Under the pieces are notes generated by a model. The model worked only from the letters and a program-made list of their open reading frames with translations, had not been told where the DNA came from and made no database searches. Position numbers and translations under genes: made by a program. Positions 52,947 to 61,926 of a stretch of 64,000 nt of DNA are shown in pieces. Source of the stretch: Mesorhizobium shangrilense (lineage in GTDB: Bacteria > Pseudomonadota > Alphaproteobacteria > Rhizobiales > Rhizobiaceae); the NCBI RefSeq assembly GCF_040537815.1, contig NZ_JBEWSZ010000001.1, forward strand, positions 124,001 through 188,000, in the 5' to 3' direction. Numbering within the stretch: position 1 is the stretch's first letter; the number at the start of each line of letters is the position of its first letter.

Positions 52947-54008
52947 ATGAACACCCAAAATACGCCCACCCCCAAGCGCGGCCTGCTCGAACGCCTCGAT
53001 ACCGATGCCGTCATCTGCGCCGAAGGTTATCTGTTCGAACTCGAACGGCGCGGCTACCTGCAGGCCGGTCCGTTCGTGCCGGAAGTGGTCCTCGAACATC
53101 CAGAAGCGGTGACGCGCCTGCATGAGGATTTCGTCCATGCCGGCTCGGAAGTGGTCGAGGCCTTCACTTACTACGCCCATCGCCAGAAGCTCAGGGTGAT
53201 CGGCCGCGAGGACATTCTGGAGACAATCAACCGCCAGGCATTGCGCATCGCCAGGGATGTCGCTGAGCGCAATGGCGGGCTGATGGCCGGCAATATCTGC
53301 AACACCAATGCCTATGAGGCCAGCGACAGGAAGACCCACGACGCCGTGCGCGCCATGTTCGAGGAGCAGATCGGCTGGGCGGTGGAGGAGGGGGCGGATT
53401 TCCTGATCGCCGAAACCATCGACTGGTACGGCGAGGCCGAGATCGCGCTCGACGTGATGAAGAAGACGGGCTTGCCGACGGTGGTCACGCTTTCGGTCCA
53501 TCGCGAGGAAAAGATGTTCGACGGCGTGTCGGTCGTCGATGCCTGCAAGCGTCTGGAAGCGGCCGGCGCCGATGTCGTCGGGCTGAACTGCCAGCGCGGG
53601 CCGAAGACGCTGATGCCGGTGGTGCGCAAAGTGCGCGATGCTGTGTCGTGCCATGTCGCTTCGCTGCCGGTGCCCTACCGCACGACGGAGGCAGAGCCAA
53701 CCTTCCAGTCGCTGACCGATCGTGCCTGCTCATGCATTCCGGGTGGACGTCCGTTCCCGACAGCGCTCGATCCCTTCACCTGCAACCGCTACGAATGCGC
53801 CGAATATGCCCGCGAGGCCTATGACATGGGCGTGCGCTATATCGGGCTCTGCTGTGGTGCGGCGCCGCATCACATCCGCGCCGTGGCCGAGGCGCTCGGC
53901 CGCACCGTTCCCGGCAGCCGCTATTCGCCGGACATGTCCAAGCATGCTTTTTTCGGCACCGACGCGGCGATTCCCAACGCCTACAAGGGCCGGCGCGTCG
54001 AGATCTGA
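52947..54008 (+). CDS. homocysteine S-methyltransferase, BHMT-like
   Basis: The 353-residue product starts at 52947, behind a strong GGAGG site (GAAGGAGGATTTTCC). It has the zinc Cys in VVGLNCQRGPKT and the Cys pair in GLCCGAAPHHIRAVAEAL, plus AGSEVVEAFTYYAHRQKL. This is the pattern of betaine-homocysteine and related S-methyltransferases. The cobalamin riboswitch upstream means it should be expressed when B12 is scarce, backing up MetH (43977). The methyl donor is not shown by the sequence. Confidence 0.9.
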   Translation: MNTQNTPTPKRGLLERLDTDAVICAEGYLFELERRGYLQAGPFVPEVVLEHPEAVTRLHEDFVHAGSEVVEAFTYYAHRQKLRVIGREDILETINRQALRIARDVAERNGGLMAGNICNTNAYEASDRKTHDAVRAMFEEQIGWAVEEGADFLIAETIDWYGEAEIALDVMKKTGLPTVVTLSVHREEKMFDGVSVVDACKRLEAAGADVVGLNCQRGPKTLMPVVRKVRDAVSCHVASLPVPYRTTEAEPTFQSLTDRACSCIPGGRPFPTALDPFTCNRYECAEYAREAYDMGVRYIGLCCGAAPHHIRAVAEALGRTVPGSRYSPDMSKHAFFGTDAAIPNAYKGRRVEI

Positions 54009-54085
54009 CCGACGGGCCAGGGGCGAAAGCCTCCTGGTCGCACATCAATCGGCCGTCTTGATCGACGGCCGATGCATGGGGCGCC

Positions 54086-54643
54086 TCAACCGGGCAGCAA
54101 ACCCATCGCCAGCTCGATCAGTTCGAGCTGGTAGCGCTTCTCGATATGCTGTCCCGCGAAGACGAGACGGTAGATGACCGGAGCAACCAGCAGGTCTATC
54201 AACCGGTTCGGGTCCGGTGCGGGCTCGGATCGGCCGGTTGCACGGTTTACCAGCACCTCGAAATTCGCCTGGGCGTATCCGGCGGCGCGGCGCGCAAGCG
54301 CTGTATTGGCAACCCGCTCCTGGATGAGCGCAAAGCCGACGCCGGTCGAGATGTCGTCGACGAAGCGTTCGAGCCATATTTCCAGATCGCCCCGCAACGA
54401 CCCGGAATCAGGAAGGTCGGCGTCCGGCCGGAAACGCTCCGCGGCGACATCAGCCAGGAGCTCGCCGACCGTCCCCCAGCGCCGGTAGATGGTCGACGGG
54501 GTGACGTTCGCCCGTTCGGCGATCATCGGCACGCTGAGCTCGACCGCTTCGTTTTCAGCCTTGAGGGCTTTCACGGCCTCATGAACGGCTTTCTGTATCC
54601 GCTCGCTGCGTCCACCCGGTCGGATCAGGGGAGGGCCGGACAT
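54086..54643 (-). CDS. TetR-family regulator
   Basis: The 185-residue product has ELSVPMIAERANVTPSTIYR as its recognition helix-turn-helix and a C-terminal domain with LALRR-like NTALARRAAGYAQANFEVL. It is divergent from the penicillin-binding protein gene (90 bp apart) and may regulate it or itself. Confidence 0.9.
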   Translation of the reverse strand: MSGPPLIRPGGRSERIQKAVHEAVKALKAENEAVELSVPMIAERANVTPSTIYRRWGTVGELLADVAAERFRPDADLPDSGSLRGDLEIWLERFVDDISTGVGFALIQERVANTALARRAAGYAQANFEVLVNRATGRSEPAPDPNRLIDLLVAPVIYRLVFAGQHIEKRYQLELIELAMGLLPG

Positions 54644-54733
54644 GGTAAAAAACCGTTAATCGATTAAAGCTAAGGAATTGCATTAAGGCGACGGGCAATG
54701 GCCCTTCGCATCGACTGACCAAGGCCTTAGCAG

Positions 54734-56440
54734 ATGAATTCTCTTCGTTCCAATATCTTTCCGTTTTCGCTGTTGCGGCCGCGCCGGGGGAACCCTTCCG
54801 TGGATGGCGAGCGCAAGCGCGGCCGCCGGCGCATGGCGATCACGATGGCCGCCTTTGCGGCTATTTTCTGCATCATCGGGGCGCGACTGGTGTTCTACGG
54901 TTCGTCCACACCGCACGCGCCGGATGCTCTTGCGCGGCCGGTCGGCGCGGCGCGACCAGACATCATCGATCGCAACGGGACTATACTGGCGACCGATCTG
55001 CGCATGGCGTCGCTCTATGCCGAGCCACGGCGGATCGTGGACGCCAACGAAGCGGTCGAGAAGCTCGCCGGCGTGCTGCCCGAGCTCGACTACGAGCAGA
55101 CCTATCACAAGCTCAGGAGCGGGTCGGGCTTCATCTGGCTGAAGCGGCAGCTTACCCCCCGGCAGCAGCAGGATGTGCTGGCGCTGGGCATTCCCGGCAT
55201 CGGCTTTCGCCCGGAAATCAAGCGCTTCTATCCAGGTGGCGTCCAGGCGTCGCACGTATTGGGACTGACCAACATCGACAATGTGGGCCTGTCGGGAATG
55301 GAGAAATGGATCGACGATCAAGGACTTGTCGACCTGCGCGGGGCAGGCCTGGGGGGCAGCGGTGCGTTCCAGCCGGTCCAGCTGTCGATCGACGCGCGTG
55401 TCCAGCATGTCGTCCATGACGAGCTTTCGCGCGCGATGGAACGCTACAAGGCCACGGCGGCGGGCGGCGTGATCCTGAACGTCAAGACGGGCGAGGTGAT
55501 GGCCATGGTCTCGCTTCCGGACTACGACCCCAACAACCCGTTCAACGCGCTTGAAAAAGACCGGCTCAATCGCATGTCGGCCGGTACGGCGGAGATGGGC
55601 TCCACCATCAAGACGTTCACGACCGCGATGGCGATGGAGATCGGTGGCGCCGGCATCTCGACGATGTTCGACGCCAGCGCGCCCATCATTGTCGGCCGGC
55701 AAAGGGTGCGCGACGCCCATGGCAAGGGGCGGCCCCTGTCGCTGGAAGAGGTCTTCCTGTTTTCCTCCAACATCGGTTCAGCCAAGGAGGCGATGATGGT
55801 TGGCGTGGAGCGGCATCGCGAGTTCCTGGAGCGGATGGGGCTGCTGTCGCGTATGACGACCGAGCTCCCGGAGGTGGCCCGGCCCGTCCAGCCGAAAATA
55901 TGGAAGCAGGCGACCTCGATCACCGCCGCCTTCGGCCACGGCTTTGCCACGACCCCGCTTCAGACGGCGGTCGGCATCGCGGCCATCTTGAACCGGGGCA
56001 AGCTGGTTCCAGCGACTTTCGTGCGCAGATCCGAGGAGCAGGCCAGTGCGCTCGCCCAGACCGTGGTCAGTGAAGAGACGAGCAGGAGCATGCGCTATCT
56101 CTATCGCCTCAACGGGATAAAGGGCTCGGGCCGGCGCGCCAACATCAAGGGCTTCCGCGTCGGCGGCAAAACCGGCACGGCCGAGAAGGTCATTGCCGGG
56201 CGCTATGCCAAGAACCACAATTTCAACGTCTTCGCGGCGGCCTTTCCGATGAACGATCCGCAATTCGTCGTCCTGGTCGTGGTCGACGATCCGCGACCGG
56301 AGCGCTCCGGCATGGGCATCACCGCCGCCTCCAATGCCGCGCCGGTGGCAGGCGCGATCATCGAAAGGACGGCCGCGATGCTTGGCGTGCGGCCGGATTT
56401 CACCGATGACACCCAGCTCACGGTCAACAGTCTGCGGTGA
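54734..56440 (+). CDS. class B penicillin-binding protein (FtsI-like)
   Basis: The 568-residue product has a basic N-terminus and a single membrane helix (about residues 34-56: MAITMAAFAAIFCIIGARLV), a dimer domain (PDIIDRNGTILATDL), and a transpeptidase domain with the active Ser S290 (STIK), the SSN motif at 344-346 and KTG at 479-481. It cross-links peptidoglycan, probably at the septum. It stands away from division genes and is therefore likely an accessory copy to the ftsI of the dcw cluster. Confidence 0.93.
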   Translation: MNSLRSNIFPFSLLRPRRGNPSVDGERKRGRRRMAITMAAFAAIFCIIGARLVFYGSSTPHAPDALARPVGAARPDIIDRNGTILATDLRMASLYAEPRRIVDANEAVEKLAGVLPELDYEQTYHKLRSGSGFIWLKRQLTPRQQQDVLALGIPGIGFRPEIKRFYPGGVQASHVLGLTNIDNVGLSGMEKWIDDQGLVDLRGAGLGGSGAFQPVQLSIDARVQHVVHDELSRAMERYKATAAGGVILNVKTGEVMAMVSLPDYDPNNPFNALEKDRLNRMSAGTAEMGSTIKTFTTAMAMEIGGAGISTMFDASAPIIVGRQRVRDAHGKGRPLSLEEVFLFSSNIGSAKEAMMVGVERHREFLERMGLLSRMTTELPEVARPVQPKIWKQATSITAAFGHGFATTPLQTAVGIAAILNRGKLVPATFVRRSEEQASALAQTVVSEETSRSMRYLYRLNGIKGSGRRANIKGFRVGGKTGTAEKVIAGRYAKNHNFNVFAAAFPMNDPQFVVLVVVDDPRPERSGMGITAASNAAPVAGAIIERTAAMLGVRPDFTDDTQLTVNSLR

Positions 56441-56613
56441 TGGCCGCTTTCGACAGGTGACGCGGCTCGCCTGCCGTCACATTCCGTCGGCTGTACCAAC
56501 GGAATCCGCCGGTGAGGGCCGCGGCCCGGCGTCGACATCCCGGCGCTGGCCGGTTACCATCGCCGGCATACAAACCGCCAGACAATACAAACAGCCAGAT
56601 AAGGGAACGGCAG

Positions 56614-57843
56614 ATGAGCGTGCGTCCTCTCCAGCAAACCCACACCGAAGGCGACGCCATCGACCAGCTGGTCGCGTCGCACCGGCCGGGCCATGGCCTG
56701 GTCCGCGCCTTCTATCATGACCCCGCCATCTATGCGCGCGACATGGAGCGCGTCTTCCGCCGCCACTGGCATTGCCTGGCGCATGCCAGCGTCATTCCCA
56801 ACCCCGGCGATTTCGAACTGTTCAAGCTGGGCGACGAGGCCGTCATCCTGACGCGCGGCACGGATGGAACCATCCATGCCATGCTCAATGTCTGCCGCCA
56901 TCGCGGCGCCGAGGTCTGCACCAAGGAGAAGGGCAATGCGAAGATGTTCGTCTGCCCCTACCACGCCTGGACCTATTCCAATGATGGATCGCTGCGCGCG
57001 GCGCGGCTGATGCCCAAGGATTTCGACCGCGCGGCGCACGGCCTGAAGAAGCTGCATGTCCGTGTCGCCGAAGGCCTGGTGTTCATCTCCTTCGCCGAGA
57101 CGCCGCTGGATTTCGATCCGATCGAGCAGTCGCTGCGCACCAGCTGCGGCCAGTATGGCTGGGCGGATGCGAAGGTCGCGCACCGGCAGAGCTATCCGGT
57201 CGACGCCAACTGGAAGCTCGCCGTCGAGAACTATGTCGAGTGCTATCATTGCGGCCCGGCGCATCCGGAATATTCGCAGACGCACGCGCTGGAAAAGCCC
57301 AAGGAGATGATCGAGCAGCTCAACGCCGCGATGGAGCAGCGCACCTGCGCGCTCGGCATCGAGATCCACAGCGGCAACCGCTGGCAGAATTCGGCGGCCG
57401 GGCAGGAAGCGATCGATACGTTCCGCTACGCGCTCTATGACGGCGTTTCGAGCGGCAGCCAGGACGGCTCGCCGGTGGCGCCGCTGATGGGCCGCTTCAC
57501 CGACTATGATGGCGGCGTCACTTCCATCCACCTCGGCGGCACGACGTTCCTGGTCTGCTATCCCGACCACGGCATGATCTACCGCTTCATTCCCAAGACC
57601 GCCGACACCTGCGAGATGGAACTGATCTGGCTGGTGCGTGGCGACGCTGTCGAGGGCGAGGATTACGACCTCGAAAAGCTGACCTGGCTGTGGAAGGTCA
57701 CCACCGACGAGGACAAGAAGATCATCGAGCACACCTCGCGTGGCGTGCGCTCGCATTATTTCGTGCCGGGGCCTATCGCGCCGATGGAATATAACGAGCT
57801 GCGCTACATCAACTGGTATCTCGAAGAGATCGCGCGCGCCTGA
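56614..57843 (+). CDS. Rieske oxygenase alpha subunit (GbcA-like)
   Basis: The 409-residue product starts MSVRPLQQTHTEGDAIDQLV. The Rieske ligands are C94/H96 and C114/H117, and the iron site is VENYVECYHCGPAHPEYS. The YHCGPAHPE form and the C-terminal EHTSRGVRSHYFVPGPIAPM fit glycine-betaine or related N-demethylating oxygenases. No reductase gene is adjacent. The YdeI-family gene follows 32 bp later. Confidence 0.92.
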   Translation: MSVRPLQQTHTEGDAIDQLVASHRPGHGLVRAFYHDPAIYARDMERVFRRHWHCLAHASVIPNPGDFELFKLGDEAVILTRGTDGTIHAMLNVCRHRGAEVCTKEKGNAKMFVCPYHAWTYSNDGSLRAARLMPKDFDRAAHGLKKLHVRVAEGLVFISFAETPLDFDPIEQSLRTSCGQYGWADAKVAHRQSYPVDANWKLAVENYVECYHCGPAHPEYSQTHALEKPKEMIEQLNAAMEQRTCALGIEIHSGNRWQNSAAGQEAIDTFRYALYDGVSSGSQDGSPVAPLMGRFTDYDGGVTSIHLGGTTFLVCYPDHGMIYRFIPKTADTCEMELIWLVRGDAVEGEDYDLEKLTWLWKVTTDEDKKIIEHTSRGVRSHYFVPGPIAPMEYNELRYINWYLEEIARA

Positions 57844-57875
57844 CCGATGATGCTTGACATGGGAAGGGTCGGCTG

Positions 57876-58472
57876 ATGGCGCCGGTCAAGGTGGACCCCG
57901 ACAAGGTCAGGGAGTTCGAGGACGCCGCCAGTTTTTACACCTGGCTGGCGGGGAACCACGACGCGGAAAGCGAAGTCTGGATCAAGATCCACAAGGTGGA
58001 TTCAGGCCTGAAGTCGATCACGGCCAAGCAGGCGATCGACGTGGTGCTGTGCTTCGGCTGGATCGACGCGGTGCGCAAGTCGTTCGACGACAAGAGCTTC
58101 CTGCAGCGCTACACGCCGCGCGGCAAGAAGAGCATCTGGAGCAAGATCAACATCGACAATGTCGCCCGGCTGGTCGAGGAAGGCCGCATGACCGGCCATG
58201 GCCTCAAACAGGTCGAGGCGGCCAAGGCCGACGGCCGCTGGGACCGCGCCTATGGCAGCGGCAAGGGCCTGCAGATCCCCGACGACCTGCAGGCGGCCAT
58301 CGATGCCGTGCCGGAGGCCAGGGCGATGCTGGCGCGGCTCAGCGCGCAGAACCGTTTCTCGCTGGCGTTTCGCATCCACAATTTGAAGACCGAGGCCGGC
58401 CGCAGGAAGAGGATCGAGGCTTTCGTCGAGATGCTGAAGCGCGGCGAGACGATCCATCCGCAGGGCAAGTGA
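57876..58472 (+). CDS. YdeI/OmpD-associated family protein
   Basis: The 198-residue product has FEDAASFYTWLAGNHDAESE, VLCFGWIDAVRKSFDDKSF and RYTPRGKKSIWSKINI, the hallmark of YdeI-type bacteriocin-protection proteins. The C-terminal region ends in the family's LKTEAGRRKRIEAFVEML. The role is unclear beyond peptide-resistance links in enterics. It probably shares a transcript with the upstream Rieske gene. Confidence 0.92.
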   Translation: MAPVKVDPDKVREFEDAASFYTWLAGNHDAESEVWIKIHKVDSGLKSITAKQAIDVVLCFGWIDAVRKSFDDKSFLQRYTPRGKKSIWSKINIDNVARLVEEGRMTGHGLKQVEAAKADGRWDRAYGSGKGLQIPDDLQAAIDAVPEARAMLARLSAQNRFSLAFRIHNLKTEAGRRKRIEAFVEMLKRGETIHPQGK

Positions 58473-58513
58473 GGCTTTGGGCAGGCGATGCAATTTGTAT
58501 CGCTAGCGCTTGA

Positions 58514-58673
58514 GCGCCCCCCTCTGTCCTGCCGGACATCTCCCCCTCAAGGGGGGAGATTGGCGGCTTCAATGTCGTCGCACATTCTTCAACGTTGATG
58601 ATTGGCGAAAGCCGCAATGACAGCCAATCTCCCCCCTTGAGGGGGAGATGTCCGGCAGGACAGAGGGTGGCGC
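58514..58673 (+). repeat. RIME-like inverted repeat
   Basis: GCGCCCCCCTCTGTCCTGCC at one end and CCGGCAGGACAGAGGGTGGC at the other are inverted, with CCCCCTCAAGGGGGGAG hairpins inside. It is the same family as 5971-6150 but with the arms in the reverse layout. Confidence 0.75.
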
Positions 58674-58710
58674 GACAGAACGCGGTTTCAGGCATATTAG
58701 CGACTGCCGC

Positions 58711-59472
58711 TTAGCTGCCTGATGCCTGGCTTTCCCGCGTCAGGCTGACCACGAGCTGATCCACGCCGGGATCGTCAAGGCTGACGACATGGGCCATGCG
58801 GATCGCGTCCCTCGGGCGGATCCTGGTCAGGTGCTGGCGCATGATCACCGACACGAAGGCGGGGCCGGAGCCGGTCAGCACCATGGCCGTGCCCCGGAGA
58901 ACCGGTTCCGAGATCGGCGCCCACTGCACGGCCATCAGCGATGGTTCCCCCACCTGCCGGCGGTTGACGCCGTTGAAATAGACCCAGTTCAGGCGCGAGA
59001 TGGCCACGCCATAATGGTTGCCGCGCGCACGCGCCAGCGTGGCCGGCCCATGGCGCTCCACCCAGCCGGTGACCCTCCGGAACGTGACCAGCTCGGCGTC
59101 GCGCCGCACGAATGTCACCGATCGCATCAGGAGGTCGGCCTGGCCCGGAATCGAAAAATAGGTGAAATAGAGGCCGCCAGCGATCGCTGGAGTTGGGGGC
59201 CGCGTCAAGCTCTCGAACAGGCTTCTGGAAACCGGCGGCAGGCCCGGAATGCGCGTTCCCGGCTCGCTCTGGTTCTGGTAGAGTTGATCTTCGCCGATGC
59301 CGAAGTAGTCGCAGATCAGTTTGGCGGTCTTCCTGTTGGGCACGGTGGTGCCCTGCAGGTATCGCTCGAACTGTGTTCGATTTATATCAAGCTCGCGGCA
59401 GACAGCACTGACGGAGGCATGGCTTTCGCAGAGCCGTTTCAGGTTTTCCGAAATATTCTTGCGAATTGGCAC
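58711..59472 (-). CDS. HTH-type regulator, XRE-like
   Basis: The GTG at 59472 gives PIRKNISENLKRLCESHASV ... AVCRELDINRTQFERYLQGT, a helix-turn-helix of the Cro/CI kind, then a larger C-terminal domain (SVTFVRRDAELVTFRRVTGW; VVSLDDPGVDQLVVSLTRES) probably for sensing. The protein is about 253 residues. Related regulators are common in Mesorhizobium. It is divergent from 59724. Confidence 0.85.
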   Translation of the reverse strand: MPIRKNISENLKRLCESHASVSAVCRELDINRTQFERYLQGTTVPNRKTAKLICDYFGIGEDQLYQNQSEPGTRIPGLPPVSRSLFESLTRPPTPAIAGGLYFTYFSIPGQADLLMRSVTFVRRDAELVTFRRVTGWVERHGPATLARARGNHYGVAISRLNWVYFNGVNRRQVGEPSLMAVQWAPISEPVLRGTAMVLTGSGPAFVSVIMRQHLTRIRPRDAIRMAHVVSLDDPGVDQLVVSLTRESQASGS

Positions 59473-59723
59473 GACATCGTCCCCGCCGCGACAGACGTCC
59501 GAACTCGAACCACTTACTCGCCTAATCCCCAACCAATATTGCACCAATTTTCATCCACTGCGATCGCCTCGCGAAAAAAAATGACCGGGCATATGTCTGC
59601 AACCCGCAAAAGAGCGAGAAACCGTACGTTTCCGACATTTTGGCTAGGCAAATGATCAGAATGGGCGTATCTCCGGTTGCAAGAGCGACCCGTTTTTGCG
59701 GACCGGCCTCTCGACATCGTGGG

Positions 59724-60023
59724 ATGGAGAGCGGTGTGGACAATACCAACCTGCGCGACCTTCTTGAATTTACGCATACCCAGTTGAACACGATTCGCAA
59801 GGCTGTCGCGGCAAGCGGGCATGCCAGGACGATGTTCAGCATCGATTGCCTGGTTGGCGCCGCCGCCGAACAGGCGAAATGCAAACTTGCCGGCCTGAAT
59901 GGCGGCGACATGCCGATGGGCCGTCGTATTGACGCAGTCGATGACGGCGTGGCGGCGCCGGGCAAGCTTGCGTCAGGCAGGGCAGGGCAGGGTGTTTCAC
60001 CACGGCCAAGGCGGTGCCCTTGA
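59724..60023 (+). CDS. hypothetical protein, 99 aa
   Basis: The product starts MESGVDNTNLRDLLEFTHTQ and has LNTIRKAVAASGHARTMFSI. The first 55 residues look helical and gene-like; the C-terminal end (GAGQG...PRPRR) is of low complexity and may not be a true end. A GTG four codons later is an alternative start. It overlaps the next gene by 10 bp. Confidence 0.45.
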   Translation: MESGVDNTNLRDLLEFTHTQLNTIRKAVAASGHARTMFSIDCLVGAAAEQAKCKLAGLNGGDMPMGRRIDAVDDGVAAPGKLASGRAGQGVSPRPRRCP

Positions 60024-60439
60024 GCCTGTTCACGAGACTTCGCGCCAGCAGCGTTTCGGCAAGTGTGATCCCCTATAAATTCGTGCTTTTGGAATCCGGC
60101 ATTCCCAAAGCGGACAAGCCCGATGAGAATGTCAAAGCCTTCGTCGCCGAAAGGGCGGGCTTCAAGGCGGTGAGGGGCTGGCTGATCCTCCATGGCGCCA
60201 TTCTCGACAAGCATGTCGTCGTCGAGCAGGTCAGGACAAGAGTCCGGTTCGACGTGACGCCGCTGATGGTTTCTGCCCCCTTCTTCGAGCATCCGGGTCC
60301 GCTGGAGGAATTCGAAGGATTGTGCGGGCAGATCAGCCTGCCTTTCTGGCCGGGTCCGAACCCGATTGTTCGGGATTCGGCTGAGACCGATCCCACCGAG
60401 GCAGCTCCGGCAGAGTCCGAAAGCGAACCGGGAGAGTGA
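60014..60439 (+). CDS. hypothetical 141-aa protein
   Basis: From a GTG the product reads [20 protein letters not shown] ... ERAGFKAVRGWLILHGAILD, with an acidic tail (PTEAAPAESESEPGE). The N-terminal part has beta-rich character. It overlaps the end of the previous frame. Function unknown. Confidence 0.55.
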   Translation: MPLSLFTRLRASSVSASVIPYKFVLLESGIPKADKPDENVKAFVAERAGFKAVRGWLILHGAILDKHVVVEQVRTRVRFDVTPLMVSAPFFEHPGPLEEFEGLCGQISLPFWPGPNPIVRDSAETDPTEAAPAESESEPGE

Positions 60440-60559
60440 CCTGGCCGCAGGCGGCTTGTCCGCGGATTGCGTCATTGGATGGAATCGCCGTTCTCTTGGA
60501 TGCGATCTTTCCGAAGATCCGATCCGCTCCGGATCAGACGCCAGGGGCCTGACTTGAAG

Positions 60560-61282
60560 TCATGCCTGGGCGGCGCCGATGTCTCCGATAAGCCTGGCAT
60601 ATTCGGCTTCCGCCTCGCCATAGCTGCCATTGGCCAGCTCGATGAGCCCGGCGCGGTCGCGGATGATGACCTCGCCACGGCGCGAGCGGATGAGTGAGCG
60701 ACCCTCGAGCAGTTGCAGGGTGATGGTCACGCCAGGCCGTCTCACGCCAAGCATGCTGGCGAGGAATTCATGGGTGATGGCCATGCGTTCGTCGGGCAAC
60801 CTGTCGTCGCACATGAGCAGCCAGCGGGCCAGGCGTTCCTCGAGCTTCAACTGGGCATTGGCCAGCGCGGTGCAGCCGGTCTGGGTCTGCATGTAGTTGA
60901 CGAAGCGCAGCAGGTAGAGACGCAAGGTCGGGCTTGCCGCCAGCGCGGCATTGAAATGGACGGCGTCGATGCGGATGGCTTCGCCTTCAAACAGCATCGA
61001 GCATGCGTGCGCCGCACGGTCGTCCCCCATCACCAGCGAAGCCCCGGTCATGCCTTCGAAGCCGATGAAACCCACCTCCGCGCCATGTCCGCTCGCTGTC
61101 CTGGCAATCACGGCGGCTATGCCGTGCTCCATGAAATGCACGGCTTCGATGGGGGTGTCGGGAGTGACGAGCATGGCCCGCAACGGCAGGTTGCGGCGCG
61201 TCATATAAGGTTCGATCAGCGCCAGATCGTCTGGCATCATCCGCCGCAACAGCTCGTTCCGGTACGGTCGGGGATCAGACAT
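60560..61282 (-). CDS. Crp/Fnr-family regulator
   Basis: The 240-residue product from ATG 61282 (MSDPRPYRNELLRRMMPDDL) has a cyclic-nucleotide-binding fold (AVHFMEHGIAAVIARTASGH) and a C-terminal winged helix (ITHEFLASMLGVRRPGVTIT). The CNB Arg of cAMP binders is not evident, so the effector is unknown. An in-frame start 34 codons upstream would add a low-complexity head and is rejected. Confidence 0.9.
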   Translation of the reverse strand: MSDPRPYRNELLRRMMPDDLALIEPYMTRRNLPLRAMLVTPDTPIEAVHFMEHGIAAVIARTASGHGAEVGFIGFEGMTGASLVMGDDRAAHACSMLFEGEAIRIDAVHFNAALAASPTLRLYLLRFVNYMQTQTGCTALANAQLKLEERLARWLLMCDDRLPDERMAITHEFLASMLGVRRPGVTITLQLLEGRSLIRSRRGEVIIRDRAGLIELANGSYGEAEAEYARLIGDIGAAQA

Positions 61283-61700
61283 GGCGCGGTCCGACAGGGG
61301 GCACGAACCGTCCAACCTCCGCCATGCCCGGCGCAACGCGTTGGCACTCCTCGGCATATGGGGAATGGAAACAGAAAGACTCAAGAATGCGGCATTGAAT
61401 TCGATTCACGGCGACCCCCATCGCCCGAATACGAAAAGATCGATCTGAACGTTAGTGTTGGAATCGCACCAACCCCCATTGGTATAAAAGCGACATAGTT
61501 CTGAGCCAAACACACCGGAAATTAGCCGGCTTACGAGAAGGCTTGCCGTTATGGCGAATAGCCGTTCGCCACTCCGGTGCTTGCCGCTCAGGCCCGGGTT
61601 TTGTCGGCCTGCCGCTGGCCCCGCCAAGCCCCCGAAAACTTGCGTCACAATCGCGGCATCACGCTATTTCAGCATTCCCTGATGTGCTATCGCGGCATCA
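61283..61700. other. 418-bp gap with no supported gene
   Basis: This region holds the promoter area of the Crp/Fnr gene and the start of the small gene at 61701. I see no repeat element or other gene. Confidence 0.35.
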
Positions 61701-61901
61701 ATGTGGGAGCCTATCGCCAGCGCGCCGCCGGATCGGCTTGTACAAGTGGCCGTCGCCAGTGCCGGCAAGCTGACACCATTGCGTTTTCCCTGCCGGCTCT
61801 CCGGGGCCGGCTGGGTGCATGCCGTGACCGACGAGCCGATCGGCGTCGAGCCAACGCATTGGCGCGAATGGCACATACGCCTGGTGATCCGCGACGATTG
61901 A
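61701..61901 (+). CDS. small hypothetical protein, DUF551-like
   Basis: The product starts MWEPIASAPPDRLVQVAVAS and includes RFPCRLSGAGWVHAVTDEP and THWREWHIRLVI. The spacing of 'W.PI...P.' and 'PTHW..W' resembles DUF551-type small proteins, which are often phage- or plasmid-borne. Length and composition suggest a real gene. Confidence 0.55.
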   Translation: MWEPIASAPPDRLVQVAVASAGKLTPLRFPCRLSGAGWVHAVTDEPIGVEPTHWREWHIRLVIRDD

Positions 61902-61926
61902 GCGCCCCGGCGGCGGATGGTTCCCG

